From: Dryococelus australis
Taxonomy: Eukaryota > Arthropoda > Insecta > Phasmatodea > Phasmatidae
Assembly: GCA_029891345.1 (NCBI GenBank)
Contig: CM056995.1
Coordinates: 219,506,260 to 219,570,259, forward strand
Direction: 5' to 3'
Length of the DNA: 64,000 nucleotides
Shown: in pieces, positions 12,371 to 24,890 of the stretch
Layout: each line of letters opens with the position of its first letter
Position numbering within the stretch: the first letter of the stretch is position 1
Notes under the pieces: generated by a model
Databases searched by the model: none
Seen by the model: only the letters and a program-made list of their open reading frames with translations
Told to the model about the DNA's origin: nothing
Translations under genes and position numbers: made by a program

Positions 12371-13285
12371 GAAACGATTGAGAATCGCCAATGAACTGCG
12401 CACATCTGCGAGACACAATTACCACCTCCGTAAGGTCAGGATATGTGGGATGAGTGACCTTTTTCAAGCCTATCTCATGGAGATGATACAGTATGTTCGG
12501 GTCAACGAGGGCTACAAATACATGTTGATAGTCATCGATGCATAAAGCAAATTCACCTGGGCGGGCCTGTCAAGTCGAAGAATGCGCACGATGTCACCAA
12601 GACCATGTCGGATGTATTGTGCGAAGGACACGTCCCAATTAATCTGCAAACCGACCAGGCCAAGGAATCCTACAAAGTGAAGTTCAGGTCCTGATGAAGA
12701 AACACAGCATAAATCTTTATTCCGCATACAGCAATAGCAAAGCATCTATCGTCGAGAGATTCAACAGGACATTTAAGGGCACGATGTGGGGGCATTTCGC
12801 AGCGAATGGCAACTACAAGTGGCTGGACATACTTTCAAAACTCGTACATAAATATAACTCTACGGGGCTCTCGAGCACACGCATGAAGCCCGAAGACGTC
12901 AAGGACGACTCCATGCTTCGGGCCACATATGCTGTTCAGAAGAGGAGGGACCCATGCAAACCTAAAGCGAAGGTTGGTGACCTGGTCCATGTCTCCAAAC
13001 AGAAAGGCATCTTCGAGGAAGGATTTACTGCGAATTGGAGCGTCGAACAATTTCGTGTTTGATGTATACGCAACTATGTTCCAAGGACCTACTTTCTAGA
13101 TGATTTTAATAATTTTTCCCATCCATAGTGGTTTCTAAACATAGGAGATCCTGTCTATAAAGTTTCCAGAAGTGTTTTTCGTTGAGAAGGTGCTGAAACT
13201 GCATAATGGATGGCCGTATATCAAGTGGTGGGTTTTCCCAGCCTGCAAAAATTCATGTGTCACTGATGCTGATATCGAGCGCTGA
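12371..13285 (+). pseudogene. Element A: retroviral-type integrase with chromodomain-like tail
   Basis: This is the DDE integrase that Polintons use to insert and that generates 6-bp target duplications. From the start: LRIANELRTSARHNY (zinc/N-terminal region), FQAYLMEM then YKYMLIVIDA-stop-SKFTWA (core, about 12470-12565), LQTDQAKES (second catalytic Asp, about 12643), and YSNSKASIVERFNRTF (catalytic Glu, about 12730-12770). An SH3-like region follows with KAKVGDLVHVSK (about 12965-13000). The tail FFVEKVLKLHNGWPYIKWW (13175-13230) resembles a chromodomain and ends at TGA 13283-13285. The first catalytic Asp, expected in the DLVEM strand, is Tyr. In-frame stops and shifts show it is dead. 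The 122-residue open stretch at 12694-13062 is its longest intact piece. Confidence 0.88.
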
Positions 13286-16200
13286 ACACAGAATATTACA
13301 TTAAATAAACCTGTGTATATGTTTCCTCATGTTGTACATTAACAAATAAAATTTGTTTTTGAAGAAACATTTCGTTTTATTTCGTTTTCATGCATTATAG
13401 ATTAAAACATAGCCATTTTACAAAACAATTGAAAAAATATATATTACATAGAAAATAAAAGAAAGAATGAAATATAATATTTTACATGACCTCTTCACCC
13501 TTTGATACAGGTTGAGAGCACTCTTTCAGAGAGTCAATTATTTCTCGCGGTTGAACCATGAGTTACTAGTGCGCTGTAGTGGGCGATACTAAAGATATAC
13601 AGTAGATATTGAATGACGAAGAAGGGGACTGGAAGGAAGCCGACAGCACCACCAATACATTAAAAACATAAACAAGTATGGCTGTCACCTGGTGGCTAAA
13701 TCACCAGCTCGCATGGTAGCGAAATCGATTGTTGATACACTAGTGCCACATAGGTGTTAAAAATGAAAACAAATGGCAGACAAAAAACAAGGTGGCTGTA
13801 AACGACAGAATGACTATTGGCGAGGGGGTGTGGAGGACTGCCGACAAATAAACTAATGAGAAACATTTACGAGGAAGGGGAATATTAAAACAATGTGATT
13901 TATTGGATGGTCAGTTGTCTGATGGACGTGGTGCTGGGGGGGGGGGGGGGGAGGGGCCTCCGGACATGTAAGTTTTTAATTTTATTAAAATATTTACTAA
14001 AATTATTAATTTTTTAATATGATAATTTTTATTTACTTTTTATTTATTTTTATTTTTTTTTAGATATTTTTGGATTTTTTTAGATTTTCAATGTCAAATG
14101 TAAACAGGTCAAGGTCACCGATATACAACAGGGTGGACCAGGCGAACAGAATGACAGAGCATGAACGGCGCCTGGCGCATGTTACCCGTCGCCTTGCCAC
14201 GACTTCCCATAATCATTCTACTGTTGTTGCTTGCAGTACCACTGCTGGGTGTGCGGTCGTGCAAATGCAGCAACATTCATTTACATACCACCCCTTACTC
14301 TTAGCTATTTACATTGTTTCGCTTCTGTCGTATGGTTTCTTCTTGGTGTGCTATTTTCAGTGTCCAGAAGTGTAAGATTTCAACATTAATTAACTAAAGA
14401 ATTTTTGAACTAAGGTAACTTAAATATATTTAATAAATGTGTCGATTTCGTTATATATTACAACAGTTAGTGAAATGTCTACATTTCATATGTTATACTT
14501 TTATGTGCGCTGCTGAATGAAAACATAATATTTGGCATCGAACGAAAATAACAGATTTCTTATTTCGTATGGTCGTCGGTTGTGGAATATAGTATAACAT
14601 GCTTGTAGGCTTCCGGTCATATCTGTTCACCTACCTTCCGCAATTACCAGCATACTCTAGTCGATTCTAAATCTCCAAAATCCATTTAAAATAGAAAGCA
14701 CCATTATTATCTATATTAGCTGGAAAACCATACTGTCAATGAATTCTGGCAACCGATTCTGGAAACAAGCGATGTCAGCACACTACTAAGTAATTTAAAA
14801 ACAATAGTAGTAGTGATATCTTCATTCGAGCACACAGAGATCAGGCAGAGGCGCAAGGTGCGAAGGCACCGGCCGTCATCTTGGATTCCCAGACTGAAAT
14901 TAAGTTTGGGTTAGTAAAAACAAATATTACATATAAAAAATCGCTCCTTTGCCTACTTAATTCAATATGGCGACGAAAAAGTGCAAATAATTAACATTCA
15001 TAACGTTACTTTAGCATTTGAATTGAAATACAACTTCGAAAATATATAACACTTGGTATACTTACTATACATTTATATGCTTATAAAATCCAATAGACAC
15101 AATACTTGATAGATTTGTATCTGTAATTTTTTTACAAATTAACTAAAAGTAATTAAAATACCAAATCCACAACTTTAATGTCTCGTGTTACAGTCATAGA
15201 TAAGTTTTTTATATTATTTTCCTTCTTTTACTACTGCATTTATTTAATCGTGTTTGCTTTATGCAATGGGAGATGTAGAGTTCATTAAAAAATATATATA
15301 CATATATTAATATATAAACATTTTTACTCCACATACACAAGCTATATACTTTTAATAAACTTGTGTCTCTGCATGTGAGAATAGATTTATTGTCTAAGGT
15401 GTTAGTCTGGCGACCCAAGGTCCTGAAGTTCGATATGGCATTATTCCAGATGGTATTTTGAGTTCTAAAATAGGCAACACCTCTAGCAACCATCTCCATA
15501 ACTAATTCGAAAAAGAATGGCTGGTGCGCTACCTAGTGGTCAACACCAGAACTAAGATGGCAGCGCTCCTAGTGGCCAATGTCAGAACTAATATGGCGGT
15601 GGAGTGCAGGCTACAGATGTGAGAGACAAATGACAAACAAAAACCAAGATGGCATCCTCCAGCAACAGCCAAGGAAAACAAATATGGCAGTTCGAAAGAA
15701 GGTGAGAGATAAATGTCAAATGAATGGGAGAGAAAGAGAGAAATTAAGAGAGGGAAGGAAAGAAAGAGAATATAAAAAGAGATAAAAACCATGGGAGCAC
15801 TTGGAGAAAACCCTTGGAATGATATAGAATATAAATTACATACTGGCTACCAAAATGTTGGTTCAATATGTCGATGTACTGGCTACAAATGTGGCGGCAT
15901 ACTGGCTATCAACATGGCGGAATTCAGCATGGTTGTTGCATGACCGGATTGACAGAGCGGGAAGTTCGGGAATCCAATATGGCTGCCGGCGCCCTCACGC
16001 GTCTGCCTCTCTCCCTGATATCTGTGTGCCTGAATGAAGATATCCCTTCTACTAACAATGTTTCTGCAAATGTGCAGTCAGTCCAGTCAAACGTCTTGCA
16101 CGCACTAGTAAATGTAAAAGTGGCAGACACTTGATGGTCAAAATGTTTTTCAATTAAAATATATTGTTTTAAACATTTTGTTAATTTTTTTTCCATTATT

Positions 16201-17962
16201 TTATATTGTCTTAAATTTTTTATGTTTTAAATTTTCTCAAATTTTCATGGACAGTGTCATCCAAGGTCAAACTCCTTCAGCCATAATAATCAAGGTCAAA
16301 ACTCCAAAGACTATTCCTGAACCGACCAAACCTCTCTACTTATCCTTTAAGATACACTTTAGGCAAAAATGCTAAAAATTTCGGCACTAACATTTATAAA
16401 GCGATGTTCGTACGGGAATTTCTGGCTGTACACATACTCATATCAAACTGTTAGAAATATTTCAATCAATCCAAGTGGAAAAGCATGGTGTGGGTAGGGG
16501 CCTGAATTTGAGATGCGAAACCATAAATATTTTTCCTCAGGCTTGTAGTACATAATTTGGTGTTTATTCTGAATAATGGGAGAAATATTTTTTAGCGTGA
16601 CTAATTACGAAATAAATAATAAATAAATGATAGTAAATTTGTGTGGGGAGTGCACCTAGAGCGAGGTGACATCCACCTAATGACGGGCTTTTAAACAGGG
16701 ACCCTCGGGTGCCCACCATCCCCGGACATGACATGAAATAAGACCATAGGATGGAGCAGCGCGGGAATGCAAGGATGGGGAGGATGGGAGTACCTTGAGA
16801 AAACAACCTGGTTAGCGGCATCGTCTAGCACGATTCTCACATGTGAAAATCCGGGAGTGAACCCGCCGGGGATCGAACTAGGATCGCTGTGGCCTCATGA
16901 AGAAACGCAGGGAAAACGAGAACTCCCGAGACGACCCTAGGAAGAAAAGACATTGAAGTCCGATTTCCTTATTTAAAGGACATTGCTCATAATACCATGT
17001 TCTATTATTATTACATGCAAAACAACAGAATATATATGGTAAGGTTATAAGCATTTTTTTTACTGCCCAGTGTGCCTTCTTGTATATGGTTGCACAAAAC
17101 ATTTCTGGGTAGGAACTCTCGGTTTATGTCCCGAGTATGAAATTAGATTGATTAACTTTTTATGCTATCTGCTTGGTAGCTCTTTTTGGTGTGCATATCA
17201 AAATAAAATTATTTTTGACAGCATTCCAAAATGTGTTTAACCAAACTTCGACAGCATTTGAAATGTTAAGTATTGTACGCTTGTTGGTAAATTATATATT
17301 CACAAATAGGTTTACCCACGTCTAAATACACACAGGATGTATTTGAATTCGTCCACAAATATCTGCTCTGTGCTCATCAAGAAAAAAATAAGTCTTAAAT
17401 ATGATACTTGTTACCATTATATGACCTAAAATGATGATTCTTATGATAATAGCTACATTTAAAGCTGGTGGTTAACCCCAGAGCCATTAATTTATTAAAG
17501 ATACATATATTATTCAAGATCGAGTCTTGGCTGTCTACGCGAAGAATGAGTGGACGAACATCTTCAACCGCTGCAGAACTTGTTGTAATTCAATTATTTC
17601 ATAAAAATGATTGCTCTTGCTACTTTTCTGCATAAAGTAGTAAAGCGCCATTGCAGAAAATACAGAGGAATTATCTATTTATATGTCAAAATTTACAGTA
17701 TAGGTTTGCTTGTGTTATTACTCTAAACCGCACCGTTCTCAAGATATCCACCTATCTGTTCCAAAACAAAGTATTGCAGAAGCTGGCAGGTACACAACAC
17801 ATGAAACACTCGACAAAAAGTGGTTGTACTAATCCCGGGCATCCTTTTATAAAGGAGGTGCCACATCCCGGTAAAAATGTCTCAGCAATGTATTAATTTA
17901 AAATAAGTTTAAAACAAATACCAGTTGGGAATACATTATTAAAACCCCTTCAAATGTTTCAG
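13286..17962. other. PKG intron, distal part
   Basis: There is no credible gene here. Contents: AT-rich sequence; a 16-base G run near 13936-13951; a patch at about 15540-15995 with many AANATGGC motifs inside diverged short repeats; a purine-rich AGAGAAAG stretch (about 15720-15785); and a minus-strand SINE at 16645-16895. The 101-codon ORF at 14070-14375 has no recognisable domain and I treat it as chance. Confidence 0.55.
16645..16895 (-). repeat. tRNA-headed SINE, family 1, reverse copy
   Basis: On the reverse strand the tRNA B-box GTTCGATCCCCGGCGGG is followed by TCCCGGATTTTCACATGTG, GAATCGTGCTAGACGATG and GCGCTGCTCCATC. These are the same blocks in the same order as in the other family 1 copies. 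The A-box end is degraded. Confidence 0.8.
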
Positions 17963-18100
17963 GTTATCACATGTATGTGTCTGGAGAAGGCGAGTTCGAA
18001 GTGCAAAAGCAGGGGAAGTTGCAAAGGACTTTCGGTCCCGGACATGTGTTCGGCGAGTTCGCCATCATCTACGACAACCCCCGCAATGCATCGATTCGAG
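17963..18100 (+). CDS. PKG exon: phosphate-binding cassette of CNB-A
   Basis: The exon encodes the beta-barrel and phosphate-binding cassette of the first cGMP site: YHMYVSGEGEFEVQKQGK, then FGPGHVFGEFAIIYDNPRNA, ending SIR. The signature FGE(L/F)A with an Arg 11 residues after the Glu (PRNAS) is what contacts the cyclic phosphate. The usual Leu after Glu is Phe here. The acceptor AG is at 17961-17962 and the donor GTAAGA at 18101. It begins with two bases completing the Gly codon of the previous exon and ends with one base (G). The family normally has Thr or Ser after Arg-x-Ala for cGMP preference, and Ser is present. Confidence 0.93.
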
Positions 18101-18689
18101 GTAAGAGCGCGCTATACTGTGCGCTGCGACGAATATAGTCTGTTCTCGGTGTCTTCAGGCTTTTTGAATCGAACCTTTGATTAATCACCCCATGTATAAC
18201 ATGTTCGGTTCGTTTCTTAATATGCCATGCATCACAAGCATTTTTATACCAGTTCTAACATAAAAGTACTTTATTTTTGGAGACATTTAATTTTAACGTA
18301 TATTTTATCTATAAATTGTAATAATTCATTTATAATTAATAGGAATAAAAACACAGAGAAAATAGGCGTGTTGCTAATGGCTAGTAAGAAATAGTTCTCA
18401 TGTTAAATATTATTACACTGAGTGTGCACGAATGCAGTGCGTTTTCCTTTGGTATGAATTTTAGACTCTGTTAAGCTTTGTTTTCATGATGGTACAGAGA
18501 AATATCATGGAAGTAGATCTTTAACAGAGCTTCAGGAAATTTGGAAGTAACTATGAATTTTCTAATAGTAGTGATAGCTCATTGGTTGCTGGTGATGAAA
18601 TTAGTTGGGGCAACTTTCAAAATGGTGTACTCTATAGAACGGAGAGAAAGGTATATAATAAAATGCATGGCTTAACTAACGTCTTTTAA

Positions 18690-18850
18690 CCAACGAATAG
18701 GTAGGGAGTAGAATAATTCCAGCATTCACCTGGAGAGATTTCAGGGAAACCATGGAAAACCGAAATCAGGATGGCAGGAATGGTATTCGAACCCAGGCCA
18801 ATCCGTATGCTAGTCGGAAATTACACTGCGTCACCGTTCTTGGTTCTCTG
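18690..18850 (-). repeat. SINE family 2, reverse copy
   Basis: The reverse strand reads GGTTCGAATACCATTCC? in the B-box position (exact: GTTCGAATACCATTCCTGCC), followed by ATCCTGATTTCGGTTTTCC, TGAAATCTCTCCAGGTGAAT and a pyrimidine-rich tail. The same blocks occur in forward orientation at about 36390-36560. The tRNA-type box plus the shared body distinguish it from family 1. Confidence 0.65.
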
Positions 18851-19111
18851 ACAACGGGGTTATGAAGAACGAAGTGGTTCGGGCAAAAGGAACGGAGAAG
18901 GAATATGCCGTTACTTGTACTGATGAACTATACCGACATTGGCCGGGAAACCATAGTAAAGCGAAATCACAATATTTAGAAATAGAATACACCTATGTTC
19001 TTCATCTGTTACCTTTGTGGCGCATTGTTTGCTAAATAATGAGCCACTTAGCAGGCAAGAGCGTAACAAGCCTCACCCCTGAAGGCCTGAGCACAACTAT
19101 TGAATATATAG

Positions 19112-19367
19112 TTGAGTTGAGAGATTTTGATTGGCGCTTAACATCGAGGACTTCAGCACTGGTGAGGGAAAATGAGGTGAAGGTGGAGCAGTGGCGGAAT
19201 ACAGGGGCAAGAAAAACTGGAGAACCTCATGATAACTCACCGGCCAACAACATCGTCCGTCACATTTCCCACATGCAAAAATATGAGTAACCCGCTGGGA
19301 ATCGAACCCAGTTTGCCTTGGTTGGAGGCAAGTAGTCCGACCTCTACTCCACCGTTGGCTCACTTGA
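19112..19367 (-). repeat. tRNA-headed SINE, family 1, reverse copy
   Basis: On the reverse strand it starts GTGAGCCAACGGTGGAGTAG with a B-box GGGTTCGATTCCC. It continues through a GTGACGGACGATGTTG block and a CCTCGATGTTAAGCG tail close to 19140. This is a full-length copy of the family. The ORFs at 19039-19290 (+) and 19097-19447 (-) are only readings of it. Confidence 0.85.
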
Positions 19368-20449
19368 GTATAAAGAAAACTAGAGGATGAGTGAATATAT
19401 GAGGTAATAATCCACGCGTTTAGAGCTAATTTTATTGCCTGCCGCAACGAAGATTTATAATCCTTTCTGTTTTCTCGTGGCGGTGTTGTGGTGAAGCGAA
19501 CAAAATAATTTAGAGTACGCTAGCCATTGTTTCTTTCCTTTATATGGAGGTCATGCATATTCACCAATATGATGTGTGTAAGGAGGGACAACTTGTCGCA
19601 CAGTAGTGGATGGTCGGTCCAGGAAAGTAGCTCGAAAACAAAGATAATATTTATGACTTAATTCCTTATATAGATTATATATATTGAGTGTCATAATGGA
19701 ATCATCATAGGACTCCTTTCCCCTTCACCAATTCATGTGTGCGGCTGCTTTATTTCGTGAGGAGAATAAACATGTGATGGTTCGATCCAAACTTTCAGCA
19801 TGACTTGTACTTTATGAGTACCAGGTCATTGTAAAATTCTTCTAAAATAACTATCCCCAGGAGATCCCATTGACTTTCTGGCACTTCAATGAAAAAAAAA
19901 TCTTTTAATTTTACTATGTACTGATGAAATTTTACCACTTCGTTTATGGGTGGGCACACATCAATGCAAAAGTACAGGAGGGTCTCTCTTTGATTAGTGC
20001 GTAAGAACCAGAATATTGCACAAGCTGTAGAGACTAGCAATTTGTGGTGGTAATCTATTGATGGTAGTATCGATGGTTTTTACATACAGAAATATGTCGA
20101 TTGTTTTTTAAACTATTAAAAGACTATAGTGGATTCTAGGTATAACGTATTGTCAACATCCAATTGTATAATATGTGTACATTTAATGACATAAATTCCA
20201 GTAACAGAGCACTACATTTTAGATAGACATATTAAAACTTAACATCTTTTAAGGAACGTGCAATGTCATGAATACGAGAGTAAAGATTTTTTTATAGGGC
20301 TACAATTTGAGCTAAACACCACTACTGTTAGTATTTTAGTACTATGAGTAATGGCATGAATAGTTATTCCAGTCTGTATCAGATCTCTGATAGGGAACAT
20401 TGTCGACGATTTTGCAACATGATAGCTCATAAATATACGAGGCTTGGCC

Positions 20450-21560
20450 AAATAAAAATTTGACGAGAATCCCTGACGGCAGAATACAAGCACCAATTAT
20501 AAATAACTGTCATGGACCTGAAGACAGAGATCTCAGTGTGACGTGTACCAGTGATAAATTTCTCAAAGAAGTCCTCGGGCCATGAGACCAATACCTAAAT
20601 TATTCATGGTGTCCTTCACCTCAGCATACGAGACAAACCAAAGCCAAATACATGAAGGTCAAAGGGTGACAGGTCCAGACTTTAGGGTAGATTTTCCATA
20701 TGATTACAGACAAATTTGGGAATACAATTTATGGTTTACTGGGGCACATGTAGATGGACATTGTCGTGCAGTAACACAATGCCCACGCTCAACATTACAA
20801 GACATGTATTCTTTGGCACAATGCAGTCATTGCAATGTCTCACAGTACGTCTGACAGTTTATGGTGACTCCGTGTTCAAGGAATTGAATTAGCAGTGGTG
20901 CGTGGTTATCGAAGTAGGTGGTTGACATGACCTTCCCTGTTCTTGGTCCAGCTTTGGATTTTTTGCTCACGGAGGCGCATAAGGTTCCGCCACAAGCTGG
21001 GTCGCTTCGTCTCGGGTTCAAAATTATGGTACATGGTTTCGTCGTTTGCCATTAGCCCCGTCCAGAACATGAGTTCCTGGTATTACAGCTGCAAACATTG
21101 AAGTAAGAGGCCCATTTGCAGACTCTTCTGTTCCTCCGATAACATCTTCAGCACTGGTTGCGCACAGACTTCCTTGTACGCCAGCCTGCCATGTAGAACA
21201 TCCCAAATGGTCCCATGGCTGACACCGAGTTGACATGCCATATGAAATTTACAACTTTCACAAATAGTTAAAACTGTGAAATGAGGCCACGCTTAATGAC
21301 GATGGTTGATTGCCCAAGTCGTTGATCATCTGCCAAGATTCTGTGCCCTTCGTGAAACCGCGTTGACCATTTGTGCACTGTTTTCTGTGACGCACAATGT
21401 TACCCATATCCTGCAACGATCATGCGATAAATGCCTTTGGGCATGGTGCCTTCAGTAGTTAGGAACCTCAAAACCACGAGTTGTTCGTCTGCAAACGATG
21501 TTTCGAATCAAAAATCCATCATAATTCGCTTCATGCGTGCCCTAAAACGAACTAGATGGC
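20450..21560 (-). pseudogene. mariner-type transposase remnant
   Basis: This is a decayed Tc1/mariner DDE transposase read on the reverse strand. Near 21550-21300 the N-terminal helix-turn-helix region shows EQLVVLRFLTTEG and VHKWSTRFHEGHR. At about 21210-21150 there is a WDVLHGRLAYKEV-like stretch in mixed frames. At 20827-21021 the reading APLLIQFLEHGVTIN and YCETL matches the strand before the second catalytic region. Near 20780 HDNVHLHV stands where family members have HDNARPH, and SLDLSPFDLHVFG (about 20690) replaces SPDLAPCDYHVFG, so the third catalytic position is on a degenerate background. Many frameshifts and stops mean no activity. I did not identify its terminal inverted repeats. 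Confidence 0.85.
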
Positions 21561-22057
21561 CAGCATACTAGTACTGCTTACAATCACGGATTCCTCTGTC
21601 TGAACACATGACATGTTGATGAAATGCGCACACAACATCGGCCAAATTCCATCGTATTGAACACCACACTCAGCTTTTGGGTGATGTGCGGGGTATCTTT
21701 TCTGTAGCCCTCGCCACATTTTCATTTTACCAAACCTGCTATATAATTTCCGAGATATCAAAGACATGTGAAATTTACCGAGGCATTCTAAAATGTGAAA
21801 ATATCAACATTTCGATGAGGAGGCTTGATATGTGTAAGAATATTTATTAATATCTCCAAATTTATTTAAAGTTACTCTAAATAGTAAAATTGATTATATT
21901 TATACTTCCGCCTTTTTTATACGCGCTAATTTTGCGAATCGGCATCCCTAATTTGTCGCTAGGGTATCGTAAAACTATCTTAACTATCAGTGATCAGTAC
22001 TATCGATAATTTAATGATACTTATAGCGACTTACACTTGACATGTGTTTGCCCTCAG

Positions 22058-22215
22058 CGACGACGGAGGCGCTGGTGTGGGTTCTGGACAGCAGAGTGTT
22101 CAAGCAGATCATGAAGGAGCGCACCTGGAACAAGGTCTCCTACCTGCGAAGAGTGCCCCTTCTCGAGAAACTCAGCGAGCAAAGCCTCACCGAAATGGCT
22201 GACCTCCTGGAAGTG
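22058..22215 (+). CDS. PKG exon: CNB-A exit helix and CNB-B entry
   Basis: The exon encodes TTEALVWVLDSRVFKQIM, the helix leaving the first cGMP domain, and VPLLEKLSEQSLTEMADLLE, the helix entering the second. This matches the family pattern 'W.LDR..F..IM...L..R..Y..FL..VP.L..L....L.K.AD.LE'. The acceptor AG is at 22056-22057 and the donor GTGAGT at 22216. It opens with two bases that complete the codon left by the previous exon and ends in phase 0. A 38-nt perfect palindrome lies only 45 bases past its donor site. Confidence 0.93.
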
Positions 22216-22259
22216 GTGAGTTTCGTTTGTCGTGTCCTTCACCGCCAGATAATGTGGGT

Positions 22260-22297
22260 CATCTTGTTAATTATATATATATATAATTAACAAGATG
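22260..22297. repeat. perfect 38-nt palindrome around a TA core
   Basis: The left arm CATCTTGTTAATTATATAT is exactly the reverse complement of the right arm ending AACAAGATG. It is immediately followed by a long (TA)n tract. It could extrude as a cruciform or hairpin. Confidence 0.95.
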
Positions 22298-24259
22298 ATA
22301 TATATATATATATATATATATAATTTAACGGTTCCCACTCGTCCCGGTGAATTTTCCCCATACCTGTAAATCTTTTTACTATATTCAGCGCATAATGGAG
22401 TCTACATGGCAATATACGAGGAGGCCTCAAAAAGTTTAGAGACTAGCACTGTTTAAAACACAGTACATTATTTATGTTTATGCAATATGACTTTCAAAAT
22501 AGTCCCCTTGCAAAGCAATGCATTGCCCCCAGCATTCCTGTCACTTCTGGAATATGGCCTGGAAATCTTATTTTCGTATTAGGTCACCCTCTGCAATTTA
22601 TGCATGATCTCCGCAGTGGTGTTGAAACGGTAACCTTTGATCTGGATCTTCCTCGAGAAGAGTGCGGAGTCCACAGGAACCAAATAATGGGGGGGGGGGG
22701 GGGGGCATGGTGGGTGCGGAAGCACGGCCATGTTTCCGGCGATAAACTCACGTCAGGAGATTCCGGGAGCTGGGAATGCTATATTGTTGTAAAATTGAAC
22801 TACTTTGAAGACAATAATGTTTAAAAACAGATAAATTAAATAACAAAACTAGTCTCGAAACGTTTTGACACCACCTCGTACGAAATCAATCTCAGAAACA
22901 GTATCGTCGTGTGATACCATGACTATCTTTGTGGAGGCATGCCAACACTATATCGTCCGAAGTCGTATCGCTTAAATCTCATGTCTATCTAGATTTGTCC
23001 CTTTCCCACTGTCCGAAAATGAAAGTGAGGCTCTTTCGATTTTGTAACGGTACCTATAATTTGATCAACATCTTCATTTTTTTTTCTGCCGACTTTGATC
23101 ATGATGTTATGCTATGCTATATATTTGATGTTTGTGGCTACCCAGTTGCATCCAATGCCATTTACAACAACCTGAACGAACGAAACCACCAGAAAATGCC
23201 GCTATACATTGCAATATCATGTATCTACACACTTTTAAGTTAGTTGTTATTATACACTGCACCTGTGATTAGCTTCTCATATATATTAGCATATCTGACA
23301 TGACTTCCTCAGATATTGTTTGTATACATAAAATCTCGCCTGGATTTCCAGTTTTCATATAATTTTCTTTCTGTCATATAATATAAGTTAAGTTCCTTAG
23401 AGCAATTTATTTATGTATTTTGACAGTTCTTTCTAGTAAGCCTTTCATTTCGTCTCTTCATAGTGTATTTTCGTAGTAGTGAATGTTAAATGATATTTTT
23501 ACCCATCTTACTTGGATACTTTATTCCACACTTCAGTCAGCATTGGGAAACATTTTACGCTGTCGTTATTTTTTTTGTGTTTTTACTTACTTAGAGATAT
23601 CAAGACCTTATAAGGTACTACATAATCTTGCGCGATGACATTTAATTTCTTGTGCGCTGTGTCTAAAATTATTTTACCATGAGCAGAGAATTTGAAATAT
23701 AAATTATTCATAATTTATGATCAATATTTAATGCGCGATGCAAACTCCAATAACAACAAGGAGTCCAAAAATGCAAATTTTATAAAATAGGTTGTTAGTA
23801 TTTGCTTGCATCACTAACATCTTTACACTTACCGAATTTACGTCGTGCTCTTAGGATATTCATCTCGTCGAATGGAACCAGATGTCCGAGAAAATTTATT
23901 GCACAAAATAGATTTTATACTGAAACATATACATGCTTTTTCAGTTTTTCACTTGGAAAAAAATAACCTTTTGTTGCGGCCAACAAAATTATATTGGTGG
24001 TAAAAAAATTATTTTGTCAGTATAGACCTCACAAAATATTTTAACACCAAAAAAAGTTATTTGTCATTCCAGTTTTTATTGGCAACTACAAAACGACGTT
24101 TGTGGTCACCAAACAATTAAAAACTAAAATAAACCCTGTCAGCACCGTGACTCGGACCCTGGACGTCCCACACACGAGCCCAGCGTGTTACCGTTGCGCC
24201 ACCTTGCTCGACACTGATGCACTGTCTGGAGCATGTAGTTAACGTAAGTAAAATATTTG

Positions 24260-24291
<32 letters not shown>

Positions 24292-24890
24292 GGCCTCCAC
24301 ATTTCACCTCATGGAAAGTTAATGTCCTGGAATCAATTACGTATAACATTTACTTATTTAGAAGAAAGGAATGGCATAAACTGTGTTCTTAAGAATATCT
24401 CTCATGAATTAGTTCGTAATCTGATGCAATGAAACGAACAGGGACAAATATGGTGTCGTAGCCGCTTCTAATATGCTAGACCAGAGCGCACGCGCGGGAT
24501 ATGATGGGTGTAGTTTAGCAGTCGTAGCAAAAGTTTATTACTGTGGATGACATTAATGTTATTGATGCCAAGTAAATGTTTCGGTAATAGCCAACCAATT
24601 TATATTTAACAAACAAATACGTTAGTGAGCACTAAATAGTGTTGATAATTGTCAATCTACGTGTTAGTAAGCACCACAATCGGTTCTTCACGAACAACAA
24701 AATGTCGCCCTGGAAAGTATCAAATAAACAGTTTTTGGAGCCAGTAACAAATCTTTTCTTTCAGTGCAATAACCATAATTATTTTTGTGTGTAAATTTGT
24801 TTCACAGAATAGTAGATAGGAGATGCTTTTAAAAAAGAAACTTTCATTATAATTGAAATACCTGAATCTTTATTTTCACTAGGGCCCACG

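Larger units (their letters stand above)
18101..20449. other. PKG intron with SINE copies
   Basis: There are no genes. It holds a family 2 SINE in reverse (about 18690-18850), a family 1 SINE in reverse (19112-19367), and otherwise AT-rich sequence with no nameable content. Confidence 0.6.

Noticed and set aside
14070..14375. 101-codon ORF with a hydrophobic end
   Set aside because: There is no family resemblance, it follows a T-rich run and it has no supporting neighbours; treated as chance.
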